Assembly (NCBI GenBank): GCA_964568855.1
Contig: CAZMSD010000047.1
Coordinates: 1-26,830, forward strand
Source: CAZMSD01 sp964568855
GTDB lineage: Bacteria; CAIWAD01
DNA: 26,830 nucleotides
Direction: 5' to 3'
This document shows, one piece after another, positions 1 to 7,533 of this stretch. Under the pieces are notes generated by a model. That model was not told the DNA's origin, searched no databases, and worked only from the letters and a program-made list of their open reading frames with translations. How positions within the stretch are numbered: the stretch's first letter is position 1; each line of letters starts with the position of its first letter. The position numbers and the translations under genes were made by a program.

Positions 1-210
1 GATGTGGCCATCGTGAATACCTCCTGGGAAAAGGGTAAGGTGTCCACGAAAGCGGATCAACTCCAGGAGTCCCAATGGGATCAGCGACCGGATCATTTCC
101 AGACGGCTGTCCAAATCCAGGTCCGCAAACTCCTGGCGCCGGATAATTCGCGGCTCGCCCATCCGCTTTCTCTTCTTGCACTTGCCGCTGGTGGGTCGCA
201 CATTGCTCAT
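1..210 (-). CDS. Transposase N-terminus, IS256/Mutator-like (partial, runs off window)
   Basis: A 70-codon open frame starts with ATG at 208-210 and runs without a stop to base 1. A strong Shine-Dalgarno (AAAGGAGG) sits 7-8 nt upstream of the ATG. The basic N-terminus (GKCKKRKR) is followed by RLEMIRSLIPLGLLEL. From memory this matches the segment 'dSRLEMIraLIPLGL' near the start of IS256/Mutator-family transposases, where it precedes the DDE catalytic domain. The DDE residues would be encoded outside the window, so activity cannot be judged. After LLEL the match to what I remember of the family weakens, so a frameshift or divergence is possible. The family call is from memory; the start and open frame are seen directly. 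Confidence 0.55.
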   Translation of the reverse strand, partial: MSNVRPTSGKCKKRKRMGEPRIIRRQEFADLDLDSRLEMIRSLIPLGLLELIRFRGHLTLFPGGIHDGHI

Positions 211-294
211 GAGTGGCCTCCTTTCTTGTTTAATTCACCCCAAATGTATGTGTTTCATGCATTTGGGTATGAATGTGAGGCCACTCGATTTCAA
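211..294 (-). promoter_or_regulatory. Transposase promoter with ribosome-site-sequestering inverted repeat
   Basis: Read on the minus strand, TTGAAA (294-289), a 17-nt spacer and CATACC (271-266) form a plausible promoter, with a start site near 259. A perfect 10-bp inverted repeat has one arm at 277-286, upstream of that start site. The other arm, at 211-220 (GAGGCCACTC on the minus strand), overlaps the Shine-Dalgarno and touches the ATG. Between them lies an imperfect hairpin (arms 239-250 and 256-267, 11 of 12 bp). RNA entering from outside would contain both 10-nt arms and could hide the ribosome site; RNA from the element's own promoter would lack the first arm. Confidence 0.5.
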
Positions 295-313
295 CTAAAT
301 ATGTGACTCACCC

Positions 314-682
314 CGTTTCACTGCTCGCAATCCAAACCGGATCACAGGGAGCATCGACCTTGACTCGGCGCTGAAGGATGACACGCAGGCAGCATCTGAA
401 AGCCGATGGGATTATGGAATCGCCGTCAGACATTCCAATATGGAGCGTGTCACATGGGCTGAGGTTCATCCATCCAGGGAAGACCAGGTGAAGGTCGTAT
501 TGAAAAAGCTTGCATGGCTGAAGAACTGGTTGGGAGGAGATGGCCATCTACTTGGAGCTTTCGAAAGACGATACGTATGGGTTTCAAGCGGGAAAACGGC
601 AATCAGCGCGAATGCCCTGATCCGTAAGAAGCTATCTTCGGAAGGCTTGGTACTTTCAGGAGCGTCCTGCAATTTAGATTGA
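314..682 (+). pseudogene. Host gene with lost 5' end, conserved hypothetical protein
   Basis: A plus-strand frame is open from 299 and ends at TGA 680-682. It encodes ...NPNRITGSIDLDSAL, then RWDYGI, EVHPS, and LAWLKNWL. From memory this resembles a small family of uncharacterised bacterial proteins that begin a few residues before 'RITGSIDLD' and contain 'WDYGIG' and 'WVEVHPA'. No ATG, GTG or TTG occurs in this frame before ATG 440, which is inside the conserved part. The probable insertion-sequence end lies exactly where the native start should be. I infer that the insertion removed the first residues and start codon. An N-terminally short protein from 440 (80 residues) could still be made but would lack the conserved opening. 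The function of the family is unknown to me. Confidence 0.5.
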
Positions 683-858
683 ACAGACCAGCACTAATAA
701 ACTCCCTGAAATCCTCATAATTTGCATAGCATCAATTCTAACGCAAATATTTTCAATCATTAAGACAAGACCAATTTTCTGTTTATCACATATTGGTCGC
801 GACCATTATTCGACGAATCGGATTTTCAGCCGCAGATCGGCTGGTCCCTGGCGGGGGG

Positions 859-1857
859 CTATCGCTGGCTGGGATGAGGAGGCTCCGCGTCGAGTTGATC
901 TAGTTCGTGCAGGCGCTGCCTGGCCTCGGTGAATCCCGGCCAGACCTTCAGGGCGGTTTCGATATACCTGCGGGCGATATCGTCTTTCCGGTTCGCGGTG
1001 TAACACAGCGCCAGGAAGTAGTGGGTCTTGGCGAACTCGCGATCCCGCGCCAGGCAGGCGTCGAAGACCCAGGTATCGTAAGGCTCCAGGTCCTTGTCCG
1101 AGATGCCGCGCTTGAGCCGCCTGCGCAGAGCTTCGGCGTCGTCGGCATAGGAATCTCCGGCGCCCGCATCGGCTCCGCCGTCCCGGATCCGGCCGGTTGC
1201 TTCCCCGGCGGCCGTCTCTTCCAGGTCGCGCAGGCGCTTCCGCAGCATCGCCTTGTAGAGCCGACTGATCTCCCTTCGGGCACTGATGGCGCGTCTGAAG
1301 TAATTGGCGGCCGTCGAGTATTCCTTGAGGCTCAGGTACAGCGATCCGGCCTTGCGAAAGGCGTGCAGCGGGTCAGGATCGCCCTCCGCCGAGAGGGCGT
1401 AATACCGCGCGGCTTCCTCCCGTTCGCCCCTCCTGGCGAAGATCTCGGCCAGGTTGTAGTACGCCGTATAGGCGCGTTCCGGATCCAGTTCCAGCTGCCG
1501 CCTGAACAGGACGATCGCATCGTTGAGACGGTTCAGGCGGCTGTAGACGATGCCCAGGTTGCCCGCCGCCTGGCTCATTTCCGGCTGGATCTCCAGGGCC
1601 CGCTGATAGGATCTTGCGGCCTTGCCCAGGTCGCCATCGCGCAGGAACTGGTCGCCCATGTGCTTGTAGGCCCGGGCCTCGGACTCCTTCCCGGGATCCG
1701 CGATCCGCTGCAGCCATCCGGGCTGCAGCGTGGAGACGAGAAAGAAGATCCCCAGGAAGCACCAGATTCCGCAGATGGACCAGGCGACGGCACGGTCTCC
1801 GCGTGTGACACGATTGCCGGGCCGGCGATTGCCCTTGTTGCCGATCGTCCGCGCCAT
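859..1857 (-). CDS. Membrane-anchored TPR-repeat protein
   Basis: The product has 332 residues. A basic N-terminus is followed by one membrane segment at about residues 24-43, then a soluble region of tetratricopeptide repeats. Clear repeats cover residues 61-94, 95-128 and roughly 131-198, with the typical small residues and the 'ALEIQP', 'QLELDP' repeat ends. A further repeat-like helix pair lies near residues 275-310, after a low-complexity Gly/Ala/Asp linker (about 215-240). TPR arrays bind partner proteins, so a scaffold role at the membrane is likely; the partner is not evident. It starts 7 nt after the stop of the VanZ-like gene and has little Shine-Dalgarno, so it is probably translated by coupling in the same transcript. 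Nothing indicates a specific pathway. Confidence 0.8.
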   Translation of the reverse strand: MARTIGNKGNRRPGNRVTRGDRAVAWSICGIWCFLGIFFLVSTLQPGWLQRIADPGKESEARAYKHMGDQFLRDGDLGKAARSYQRALEIQPEMSQAAGNLGIVYSRLNRLNDAIVLFRRQLELDPERAYTAYYNLAEIFARRGEREEAARYYALSAEGDPDPLHAFRKAGSLYLSLKEYSTAANYFRRAISARREISRLYKAMLRKRLRDLEETAAGEATGRIRDGGADAGAGDSYADDAEALRRRLKRGISDKDLEPYDTWVFDACLARDREFAKTHYFLALCYTANRKDDIARRYIETALKVWPGFTEARQRLHELDQLDAEPPHPSQR

Positions 1858-1864
1858 GGATTAC

Positions 1865-3094
1865 TCAACAGGTGCTGTGCAGGATGAACAGCACCTTCAA
1901 ACCTTCCTGTTTCAACTTCCTGTGCACCTGGCAGGCCTCGTGGGAATTCAGGATGATCACCTGGATGCCCCGCTCCGCCACCGGGTTATAGATGAACTGA
2001 ACCTCCTGCGCCTCCGGAAATCCGCCCCCGCCCAGGCCGCGGCTCCCGCTGCCGATAAGCAGGATGTCGGGGGCCAGTTCCTTGATCTTGCCCTGGTCCC
2101 GCTTGTTGAAGTAGTGCTTCTTATCCACGGGACGAAACAATCCGTTCGGATAGATCATTACATCGAAAAACGGAATGGGAATGCCCTTGTAGACGGTCAA
2201 TCCGTGCGTGTAATACACGACTTGCCCGCCGCGGTGAACGGCCAAAGACCAGGACTGGGCGCCGGCCGCGAGCAGGAGCAGGGCCAGAATGACGTATCTA
2301 GGGATCTTTCGCTGCGAGAGATGGGCAACCAGGAACAACACCAGGAAGACGGCCAGGGCGATGGATACCGCCGCCCAGATGTACTGCATATCCGTCAGCA
2401 GCGAGCTGATGACCAGGAAGAGGTAGGCGAATACAAGCTCGAGGGTCAACAGGGACAGCGCCGACCGGAAATACCCTGAGATCCTATCCTGCCTCAACTT
2501 CCAGCCGGCTCGGGCGATGGCGCCGCTCTCCACGATGAAGAACACGATCACCAGCCCCGTGACACTTCCCCAGGTGTCCTTGGCTATGTCGCACACGTCG
2601 AAGATCCGGCTCGAGATGAAAACCTGGATGACTTCGTCCGCGGTCGAGATAGTCAGAGCGGCAAGGAAGGTGAGCAGAACCGTCTTCTCCGCCGGTGCCT
2701 GCACTGACCTGAAGAAACGGTAGGCCAGCAGGGAGAAGATGCCGTAGGCCAGGTAATGCCAGTTATGCTGCAGGTCGTAGAAGCGATGCGCGAAGTAGAA
2801 GTCGGTGGACTTCTGGCCGACGGCCAGCATTAACAGCACAAACGTCGCCGCCAGGACCCGGTAAGGCGTGATCCGTCTCTTGACAAGGATCAGAAAGACC
2901 GCGCATGCCTGGCCGGCGACAAGTACCGTGATCGGCAGCTCGACGCCGAGGAGATCCAGGGATGCGCGGGAAGCGTTGCCGACGGCGGTTTGCATGAAAT
3001 TCTGCCGCATCAGGAAGGGGGTGACCACCAGCAGCGCAGCGTAGAGTATCACGTGCGCCAGGGGAGAGTAGAACCACTTGCTGGAATCGGTCAT
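1865..3094 (-). CDS. VanZ-like membrane protein fused to a C-terminal Mth938/NDUFAF3-like domain
   Basis: The chosen start (ATG at 3094) gives 409 residues. The frame is open further upstream, but that part is hydrophilic, low in coding character, and overlaps the divergent promoter at 3293-3347. Residues 1-280 hold about eight hydrophobic segments. A VanZ-type signature occurs in two parts: YDLQHNWHYLAYG (106-118), then TADEVIQVF (151-159) and DVCDIAKDTWGSV (166-178). After residue 290 the protein becomes soluble: IYPNGLFRPVDKKHY, ELAPDILLIGSGSRG, ERGIQVIILNSHEA and a C-terminal ILHSTC. This is the pattern of the Mth938 domain family, whose members end in 'LLHLTC' and include the complex I assembly factor NDUFAF3. 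VanZ proteins have poorly defined envelope roles (VanZ itself gives teicoplanin resistance). Joining the two is unusual; the function is unknown. Confidence 0.75.
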   Translation of the reverse strand: MTDSSKWFYSPLAHVILYAALLVVTPFLMRQNFMQTAVGNASRASLDLLGVELPITVLVAGQACAVFLILVKRRITPYRVLAATFVLLMLAVGQKSTDFYFAHRFYDLQHNWHYLAYGIFSLLAYRFFRSVQAPAEKTVLLTFLAALTISTADEVIQVFISSRIFDVCDIAKDTWGSVTGLVIVFFIVESGAIARAGWKLRQDRISGYFRSALSLLTLELVFAYLFLVISSLLTDMQYIWAAVSIALAVFLVLFLVAHLSQRKIPRYVILALLLLAAGAQSWSLAVHRGGQVVYYTHGLTVYKGIPIPFFDVMIYPNGLFRPVDKKHYFNKRDQGKIKELAPDILLIGSGSRGLGGGGFPEAQEVQFIYNPVAERGIQVIILNSHEACQVHRKLKQEGLKVLFILHSTC

Positions 3095-3292
3095 GCGGAT
3101 CGGTTTTGTGTTACCGGGTTGCAGCGACGATTGAGTATAGGGATGCGTTGGGAAGGATGCGAGCGGATTCAAGCGGGAAAATCCGCGTCGATCGGACCAC
3201 CGGTCGTCACGCGAACAGATCCGCCCGCGCGCAACCTGGTGTGGAGCCTCCCGTCCGCCGGCAGTCCATGCACGGGCACACCTGTTAGTTGC

Positions 3293-3321
3293 TTGACTTT
3301 TCATAATTGGTAAATTAACAT
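3293..3321 (+). promoter_or_regulatory. Sigma-70-type promoter of the sulfur operon
   Basis: TTGACT (3293-3298) and TAACAT (3316-3321) are separated by exactly 17 nt, close to the housekeeping consensus, in a locally AT-rich stretch. The predicted start site is near 3328, which is the first base of the palindrome described next. This start site lies downstream of the TTG at 3324 and so argues for ATG 3408 as the regulator's start. Confidence 0.75.
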
Positions 3322-3327
3322 GCTTGC

Positions 3328-3347
3328 ATATTCGCATATGCGGATAT
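3328..3347 (+). promoter_or_regulatory. Palindromic operator, probable ArsR-family binding site
   Basis: ATATTCGCATATGCGGATAT is a 20-bp inverted repeat with 9 of 10 half-site pairs matching. It covers the predicted transcription start. ArsR-family repressors typically bind AT-rich 12-2-12-type palindromes at their own promoters, and the first gene of the transcript is an ArsR-family regulator. Autorepression is therefore the simplest reading. Confidence 0.7.
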
Positions 3348-3407
3348 TTAGGAGTAAAGGCTTCGACCTGCGGGTCGCGTGGAAACCGTGATACTCGAAT
3401 AAACCTC

Positions 3408-3743
3408 ATGCGCCGAAATCCTGAAGACATCGCGCGGGCGGCAAGGGTCTTCAAGTCCCTGTCGCACGCGCCGCGGCTGCAGGTCGCCTGCCTGCTGCTC
3501 GAGCGGGACGTGACGACCCAGAAAGAGCTGATCGAGCGCCTGGGATGGCCCCAGTCCACCATGTCCCGCCACGTGGACGAACTCCGGCGCGCCGGCCTGA
3601 TCCTGAGCAGGCGCCAGGGGGCGGAAATCCTGCTCAGCCTGAGTTCGGACGTGATCGGCAGCATGCTCGACGCGGTCTGCGAGTGGTTTCACGAAGGCGC
3701 CGCGGGAGCGGGCGCCGAAGGGCCGGCCAACAACGGAAGGTAA
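3408..3743 (+). CDS. ArsR-family winged-helix repressor with two cysteines (probable sulfane-sulfur sensor)
   Basis: The product has 111 residues. ATG 3408 is the first usual start downstream of the predicted transcription start; the Shine-Dalgarno is weak. The fold reads as ArsR: LSHAPRLQVACLLL (18-31), then the helix-turn-helix QKELIERLGWPQSTMSRHVDELRRAGL (38-64), then the wing (65-78). The metal-binding CxC motif of classic ArsR is absent. There are only two cysteines, Cys28 in helix 2 and Cys91 near the C-terminal helix. That placement resembles the persulfide sensors BigR, SqrR and YgaV, in which two such cysteines form a tetrasulfide link and release DNA. The gene is first in an operon for sulfur-compound import and reduction, which fits. 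The sensor role is inferred; the ArsR fold is clear. Its stop is 2 nt from the next start. Confidence 0.8.
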   Translation: MRRNPEDIARAARVFKSLSHAPRLQVACLLLERDVTTQKELIERLGWPQSTMSRHVDELRRAGLILSRRQGAEILLSLSSDVIGSMLDAVCEWFHEGAAGAGAEGPANNGR

Positions 3744-3745
3744 AC

Positions 3746-5971
3746 ATGAAGCGCAGGGATTTCATCAAGATCTCCTCGGCCGGCGCGGCGGGCGCCGCCC
3801 TCCTGGGCGGACTCGGCAGCAACTGGTACGGGGCCTACGGCGATCCGGTGGAAGATCCGCGGACCGACGGCGAGCGGGTGATTCCCAGCTTCTGCGAACT
3901 CTGCTTCTGGAAGTGCGGCATCCTGGCGCACGTGCGGGAGGGGCGGGTTACGAAGATCAAGGGCAATCCGCGGCATCCGCTCTCGAGGGGCAGGCTTTGT
4001 CCGCGGGGGGCCGGTGGCGCGGGACTGCTCTACGATCCCGACCGGCTGAAGAAGCCCCTGGTGCGCGTGAAATCGCGCGGCGAGCAGGCCTTCGAGGAGG
4101 TCAGCTGGTCCACGGCCCTGGACGAGGTGGCCGAGCACTTCACGCGCATCAAGCAGGAGCACGGCGCGCAGGCCCTGGCCCTCTTCTACCACGGCTACGG
4201 CGCCAACTGGCTCAAGCACCTATTCAAGGCCTACGGCGTCCCCAACATCGCCGCGCCCTCCTACGCGCAGTGCCGCGGCCCCCGCGACGTGGGCTTCGAC
4301 ATCACCTTCGGCATGGGCGTGGGCTCGCCGGAGAACACGGACATGTCTCACACGCGCTGCCTGGTGCTGCTGGGCTCACACCTGGGCGAGAACATGCACA
4401 ACACCCAGGTGCAGGACTTCGCCGAGGCGATCCGCAAGGGGGCCGACCTGATCGTGGCCGACCCGCGCTTCTCGGTGGCGGCCGCCAAGGCGCGCAGTTG
4501 GCTGCCCGTGCGCCCCGGATCCGACATGGCCCTGCTGCTGGCCTGGATGCACGTGCTGATCGGCGAGCAGCTCTACGACCGGGAATACATCGAGCGCTAC
4601 GCCTACGGCTTCGAGCAGCTCGCGGCGCACGTCGGGCCCCTCTCCCCCGAATGGGCCTACCCGCGCACGGGCATCGAGCCGCGCGTGATCCGCGAGACGG
4701 CGCACATGATGGCCGGGGCGCGGCCCGCGGTGATCGTCCACCCGGGACGGCACGTCACCTGGTACGGCGACGACACCCAGCGCAGCCGGGCCATCGCGAT
4801 CCTCAACGCCCTCTTGGGATCCTGGGGCCGCCGGGGCGGCTTCTGCATTCCCAGCCAGGTGGAGATACCCAGGTACAAGTACCCCGGCTACCTCAAGCCC
4901 GACGAGCGGGCCGCCGACCGCCCGCAGGCCAGCCGCTACCCGCTGGCGGACAAGGTCCTGGCGCAGGGACTCTGCAATGCCACGATCCCCGGGCTGCACG
5001 ACTTCGACCTCAAGGCCTGGATGGTCTACGGCTCCAACCTGCCCACCACGCTGCCCGATCCGCGGCGCACCTACGAGGCGATCCAGAAGCTGGACTTCCT
5101 GGTGACCGTGGACGTGCTGCCGGCGGAGATCTGCGGCTGGTCCGACGTGGTGCTGCCCGAGGCCACCTACCTGGAGCGCTGCGACGAGCTGCACAACCCG
5201 TACTACAAGCAGCCCTTCGCCGCCGTGAGACAGGAGGTCGTCAAGCCCATGTACGAAAGCAAGCCGGGCTGGTGGATCGCCCGCGAGCTGGGGATGCGGC
5301 TGGGCCTGGACAAGTTCTTCCCCTGGAAGGACTCGATGGAGTACGCCAAGGACCGCGGCAAGAAGGCGGGTATCGACTGCGACTCCATGCAGCGCGACGG
5401 CGTCTACCTCGGGAAGCCGCAGCCGCTGTACTTCGAGGAGGGCGCCGCGCCGGACTTCTACACCGAGAGCGGCAAGATCGAGCTCTACTCGTCCAGGCTG
5501 GCCGCGCTGGATCACGATCCGCTGCCGGTCTACGTGGATCACGGCGACCCGCCGCCGGGCTACTACCGGCTGCTCTTCGGCCGCACTCCGACGCACACTT
5601 TCGGCCGCACCACCAACAATCGCCTGCTCTCTGAGACCTACCGCGAGAACCAGGTCTGGGTCAACTCCAGGGTGGCGCGGAAGTGGGGACTCAACGACGG
5701 CGACCGCGTATACCTGCAGAACCAGGACGGAGTGCGAAGCGCCTTCAACGCGCCGGTGAAGGTCACCGAGCGGATCCGGCCCGACGCGGTCTTCATCGTC
5801 CACGGCTACGGCCGCAAGGCCAGGCAGCTCAGGTTCGTCTACGGGCGCGGCATCGACAGCGCCGAGCTCGTGACACGCTACGCGGAGGATCCCATCATGG
5901 GCGGCACGGGGATGTTCGTCAACTACGTGACCTTCCTGCGCGCCGAGGACGTGGAAGGAGGTGCCGCATGA
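3746..5971 (+). CDS. Tat-exported molybdopterin oxidoreductase, PhsA/PsrA-type catalytic subunit
   Basis: The product has 741 residues. ATG 3746 gives a twin-arginine signal (KRRDFIK, residues 2-8, then an Ala/Gly/Leu-rich hydrophobic stretch), so export of the folded enzyme is expected. The GGAAGG before it is the ribosome site, and the regulator's stop is 2 nt upstream. A [4Fe-4S] site follows: Cys50, Cys53, Cys57 and Cys85. Cys176 in the AQCRGPRD segment is at the place of the molybdenum ligand in Cys-type members of the DMSO-reductase superfamily. Later segments, FGRTPTHTFGRTTNN and the C-terminal domain after about residue 590, bind the bis-pyranopterin cofactor. Length and neighbours fit thiosulfate reductase (PhsA) or polysulfide reductase (PsrA) better than the larger tetrathionate or sulfite enzymes. 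The neighbouring YeeE/TsuA-type transporter favours thiosulfate. Substrate and direction are inferred. Confidence 0.88.
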   Translation: MKRRDFIKISSAGAAGAALLGGLGSNWYGAYGDPVEDPRTDGERVIPSFCELCFWKCGILAHVREGRVTKIKGNPRHPLSRGRLCPRGAGGAGLLYDPDRLKKPLVRVKSRGEQAFEEVSWSTALDEVAEHFTRIKQEHGAQALALFYHGYGANWLKHLFKAYGVPNIAAPSYAQCRGPRDVGFDITFGMGVGSPENTDMSHTRCLVLLGSHLGENMHNTQVQDFAEAIRKGADLIVADPRFSVAAAKARSWLPVRPGSDMALLLAWMHVLIGEQLYDREYIERYAYGFEQLAAHVGPLSPEWAYPRTGIEPRVIRETAHMMAGARPAVIVHPGRHVTWYGDDTQRSRAIAILNALLGSWGRRGGFCIPSQVEIPRYKYPGYLKPDERAADRPQASRYPLADKVLAQGLCNATIPGLHDFDLKAWMVYGSNLPTTLPDPRRTYEAIQKLDFLVTVDVLPAEICGWSDVVLPEATYLERCDELHNPYYKQPFAAVRQEVVKPMYESKPGWWIARELGMRLGLDKFFPWKDSMEYAKDRGKKAGIDCDSMQRDGVYLGKPQPLYFEEGAAPDFYTESGKIELYSSRLAALDHDPLPVYVDHGDPPPGYYRLLFGRTPTHTFGRTTNNRLLSETYRENQVWVNSRVARKWGLNDGDRVYLQNQDGVRSAFNAPVKVTERIRPDAVFIVHGYGRKARQLRFVYGRGIDSAELVTRYAEDPIMGGTGMFVNYVTFLRAEDVEGGAA

Positions 5972-6516
5972 ACGCCGCGCGATACGCCATGGCCGTGGAC
6001 ACGCGGACCTGCGTGGGCTGCGCCGCCTGCGTGATCGGCTGCCGGGCCGAAAACGACGTGCCCGAGGGCCGGGCCCGGGACTGGATCGTCACCGAGACGC
6101 GCGGCAGTTTCCCCGACCTGACAATGGACATCCGCTCCGAGCGCTGCAACCACTGCGCCGACGCGCCCTGCGTGCGCTCCTGCCCCACCGGCGCCTCGCA
6201 CTTCGCCGAGGACCGCAGCGTGCAGGTCACGTCCGACAAGTGCACGGGCTGCAAGGCCTGCATCGCCTCCTGCCCCTACGACGCGCGCTACGTGGACCCG
6301 CGGGACGGCACGGTGGACAAGTGCAGCTTCTGCGCGCACCGCACGGCGCAGGGGATTCCCACCACCTCCTGCCAGGAGATCTGCCCCACCTCAAGTATCA
6401 CCTTCGGCGACCTGAACGACCCCGGGAGCCGGATCTCGCGGCTGCTCAAGGAGCGCCGCTGGTATCGCCTCAAGCCAGGCGCGGGCACCGACCCGCAGCA
6501 CTACTACCTGAAGTAG
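5968..6516 (+). CDS. Four-cluster ferredoxin electron-transfer subunit, PhsB/PsrB-type
   Basis: The product has 182 residues and no signal peptide, as is usual when the subunit rides out with its Tat-bearing partner. Its ATG overlaps the previous stop (ATGA), with GGAAGGAGG just upstream. Sixteen cysteines make four [4Fe-4S] sites: 15/18/21/25, 60/63/68/72, 92/95/98/102 and 119/122/135/139. The order and spacing match the DmsB/PsrB/NrfC family. It would pass electrons between the membrane quinol site and the molybdenum enzyme. All cluster ligands are intact, so it looks functional. Confidence 0.92.
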   Translation: MNAARYAMAVDTRTCVGCAACVIGCRAENDVPEGRARDWIVTETRGSFPDLTMDIRSERCNHCADAPCVRSCPTGASHFAEDRSVQVTSDKCTGCKACIASCPYDARYVDPRDGTVDKCSFCAHRTAQGIPTTSCQEICPTSSITFGDLNDPGSRISRLLKERRWYRLKPGAGTDPQHYYLK

Positions 6517-6526
6517 GAATCGGACA

Positions 6527-7486
6527 ATGCTAGAGACCACCACGACAAGACACAATCCCTTGATCGATCCCGACCTGCACGTGTGGCACGGCGAGGTGGC
6601 CGTCTACCTCTTCCTGGGCGGCGTCGTGGCCGGGCTGATGGTCCTCTCCGGCGTGCTGCGCATCTGGATGCCCGAACTGAAGCGCTCGGAGGCCCTCAAG
6701 CTGCTGCCCTGGACCAACCTGGTACTGCTTTCCATCGGCATGCTCTGCCTCTGGCTGGACCTCTCCAACCGCTTCAACGCCTGGCGCTTCTACATCGCGC
6801 TGCGCCCGATATCGCCCATGTCCTGGGGCGCCTGGATCCTGCTGCTGGTCTATCCCATCTCGGCGCACTTCGCCTGGGCGGACACGCGCGCGGACTGGCG
6901 CGAGAGCATCCTGAAGCGCCTGCCCTTCATGCGGGGGCTGGCCGACTGGAGCATCCGCGCCGGGAAGCAGTTCGGCGTGGCCAGCATCGTGGTGGGCTCG
7001 CTGCTGGGCATCTACACCGGCATCCTGCTGGGGGCCTTCTCCAGCCGGCCGCTGTGGAACTCGGCGCTGCTGGGGCCGCTCTTCATGGTTTCGGGGCTTT
7101 CCACCGCGGCGGCCTTCCTGCTGCTCTTCAAGCTCAACGACGACGAGCGCCGCTGGATCGGCCTGGCGGACATGATCCTGATCATTTCCGAGCTGGGCAT
7201 CCTGGGGCTCTGGATCATCGCGCTGGCCGCCGGCGGCGGCGCCTCGCAGACGGCGCTGGGCCTGGTCTTCGGCGGGCCCTGGACGGCGGCCTTCTGGTCC
7301 CTGGTGATCGGCCTGGGCCTGCTGGTGCCCCTGTTCGGCGAATGGCTGGAGCACCGGCAGGGCGCGCCCGCCGGCCGCGGACCGGCCATCCTGGTGCTGA
7401 TCGGCGGATTGTCCCTGCGCTGGATCATGGTCTACGCCGGGCAGCATTCGAGCTGGGTGGAACCGGCCATGGCGCTGGGGAACTGA
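6527..7486 (+). CDS. NrfD/PsrC-family quinone-binding membrane subunit
   Basis: The product has 319 residues with about eight to nine membrane helices. Ten nt separate it from the ferredoxin gene. The family signature RPISPMSWGAWIL (residues 93-105) is complete, and the N-terminal helix pair (WHGEVAVYLFLGGVVAGL) is typical. NrfD/PsrC proteins anchor the catalytic dimer at the periplasmic face and exchange electrons with menaquinone or ubiquinone; they carry no haem. With the two genes before it, this completes a CISM-type A-B-C oxidoreductase. Whether electrons flow from quinol to sulfur compound (reductase) or the reverse cannot be read from the sequence. Confidence 0.9.
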   Translation: MLETTTTRHNPLIDPDLHVWHGEVAVYLFLGGVVAGLMVLSGVLRIWMPELKRSEALKLLPWTNLVLLSIGMLCLWLDLSNRFNAWRFYIALRPISPMSWGAWILLLVYPISAHFAWADTRADWRESILKRLPFMRGLADWSIRAGKQFGVASIVVGSLLGIYTGILLGAFSSRPLWNSALLGPLFMVSGLSTAAAFLLLFKLNDDERRWIGLADMILIISELGILGLWIIALAAGGGASQTALGLVFGGPWTAAFWSLVIGLGLLVPLFGEWLEHRQGAPAGRGPAILVLIGGLSLRWIMVYAGQHSSWVEPAMALGN

Positions 7487-7533
7487 GTCGAACAACACGA
7501 ACACGATGAACGGCTTGTGATACTGAGGAAACG

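Larger units (their letters stand above)
1..313 (-). mobile_element. End of an IS256/Mutator-like insertion sequence (partial)
   Basis: The window begins inside an insertion sequence. The transposase start lies at 210 and reads out of the window on the minus strand. About 100 bp of AT-rich, structured sequence precedes it, as is usual between a transposase start and the end of the element. The outer edge is placed near 313 because a recognisable coding frame on the plus strand resumes just after it. No terminal inverted repeat can be proved, since the other end is outside the window, so the boundary is approximate. Confidence 0.55.

Noticed and set aside
3324..3407. N-terminal extension of the ArsR regulator from TTG 3324
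   Set aside because: The codon lies before the predicted transcription start (about 3328), and the extension encodes the operator rather than a family-like sequence.
3095..3664. N-terminal extension of the VanZ-like protein
   Set aside because: The extension is hydrophilic, unlike the family, and overlaps the divergent promoter, operator and regulator gene.
3913..5634. 573-codon plus-strand frame inside the molybdenum enzyme gene
   Set aside because: It is the +2-shifted shadow of a GC-rich gene: dominated by Arg, Ala, Gly and Pro, with no motifs, while the true frame has cluster ligands and a Tat signal.
4376..5803. 475-codon minus-strand frame opposite the molybdenum enzyme gene
   Set aside because: Antisense frame in GC-rich coding DNA, with Val/Gly/Arg/His-rich composition and no recognisable domain or ribosome site.
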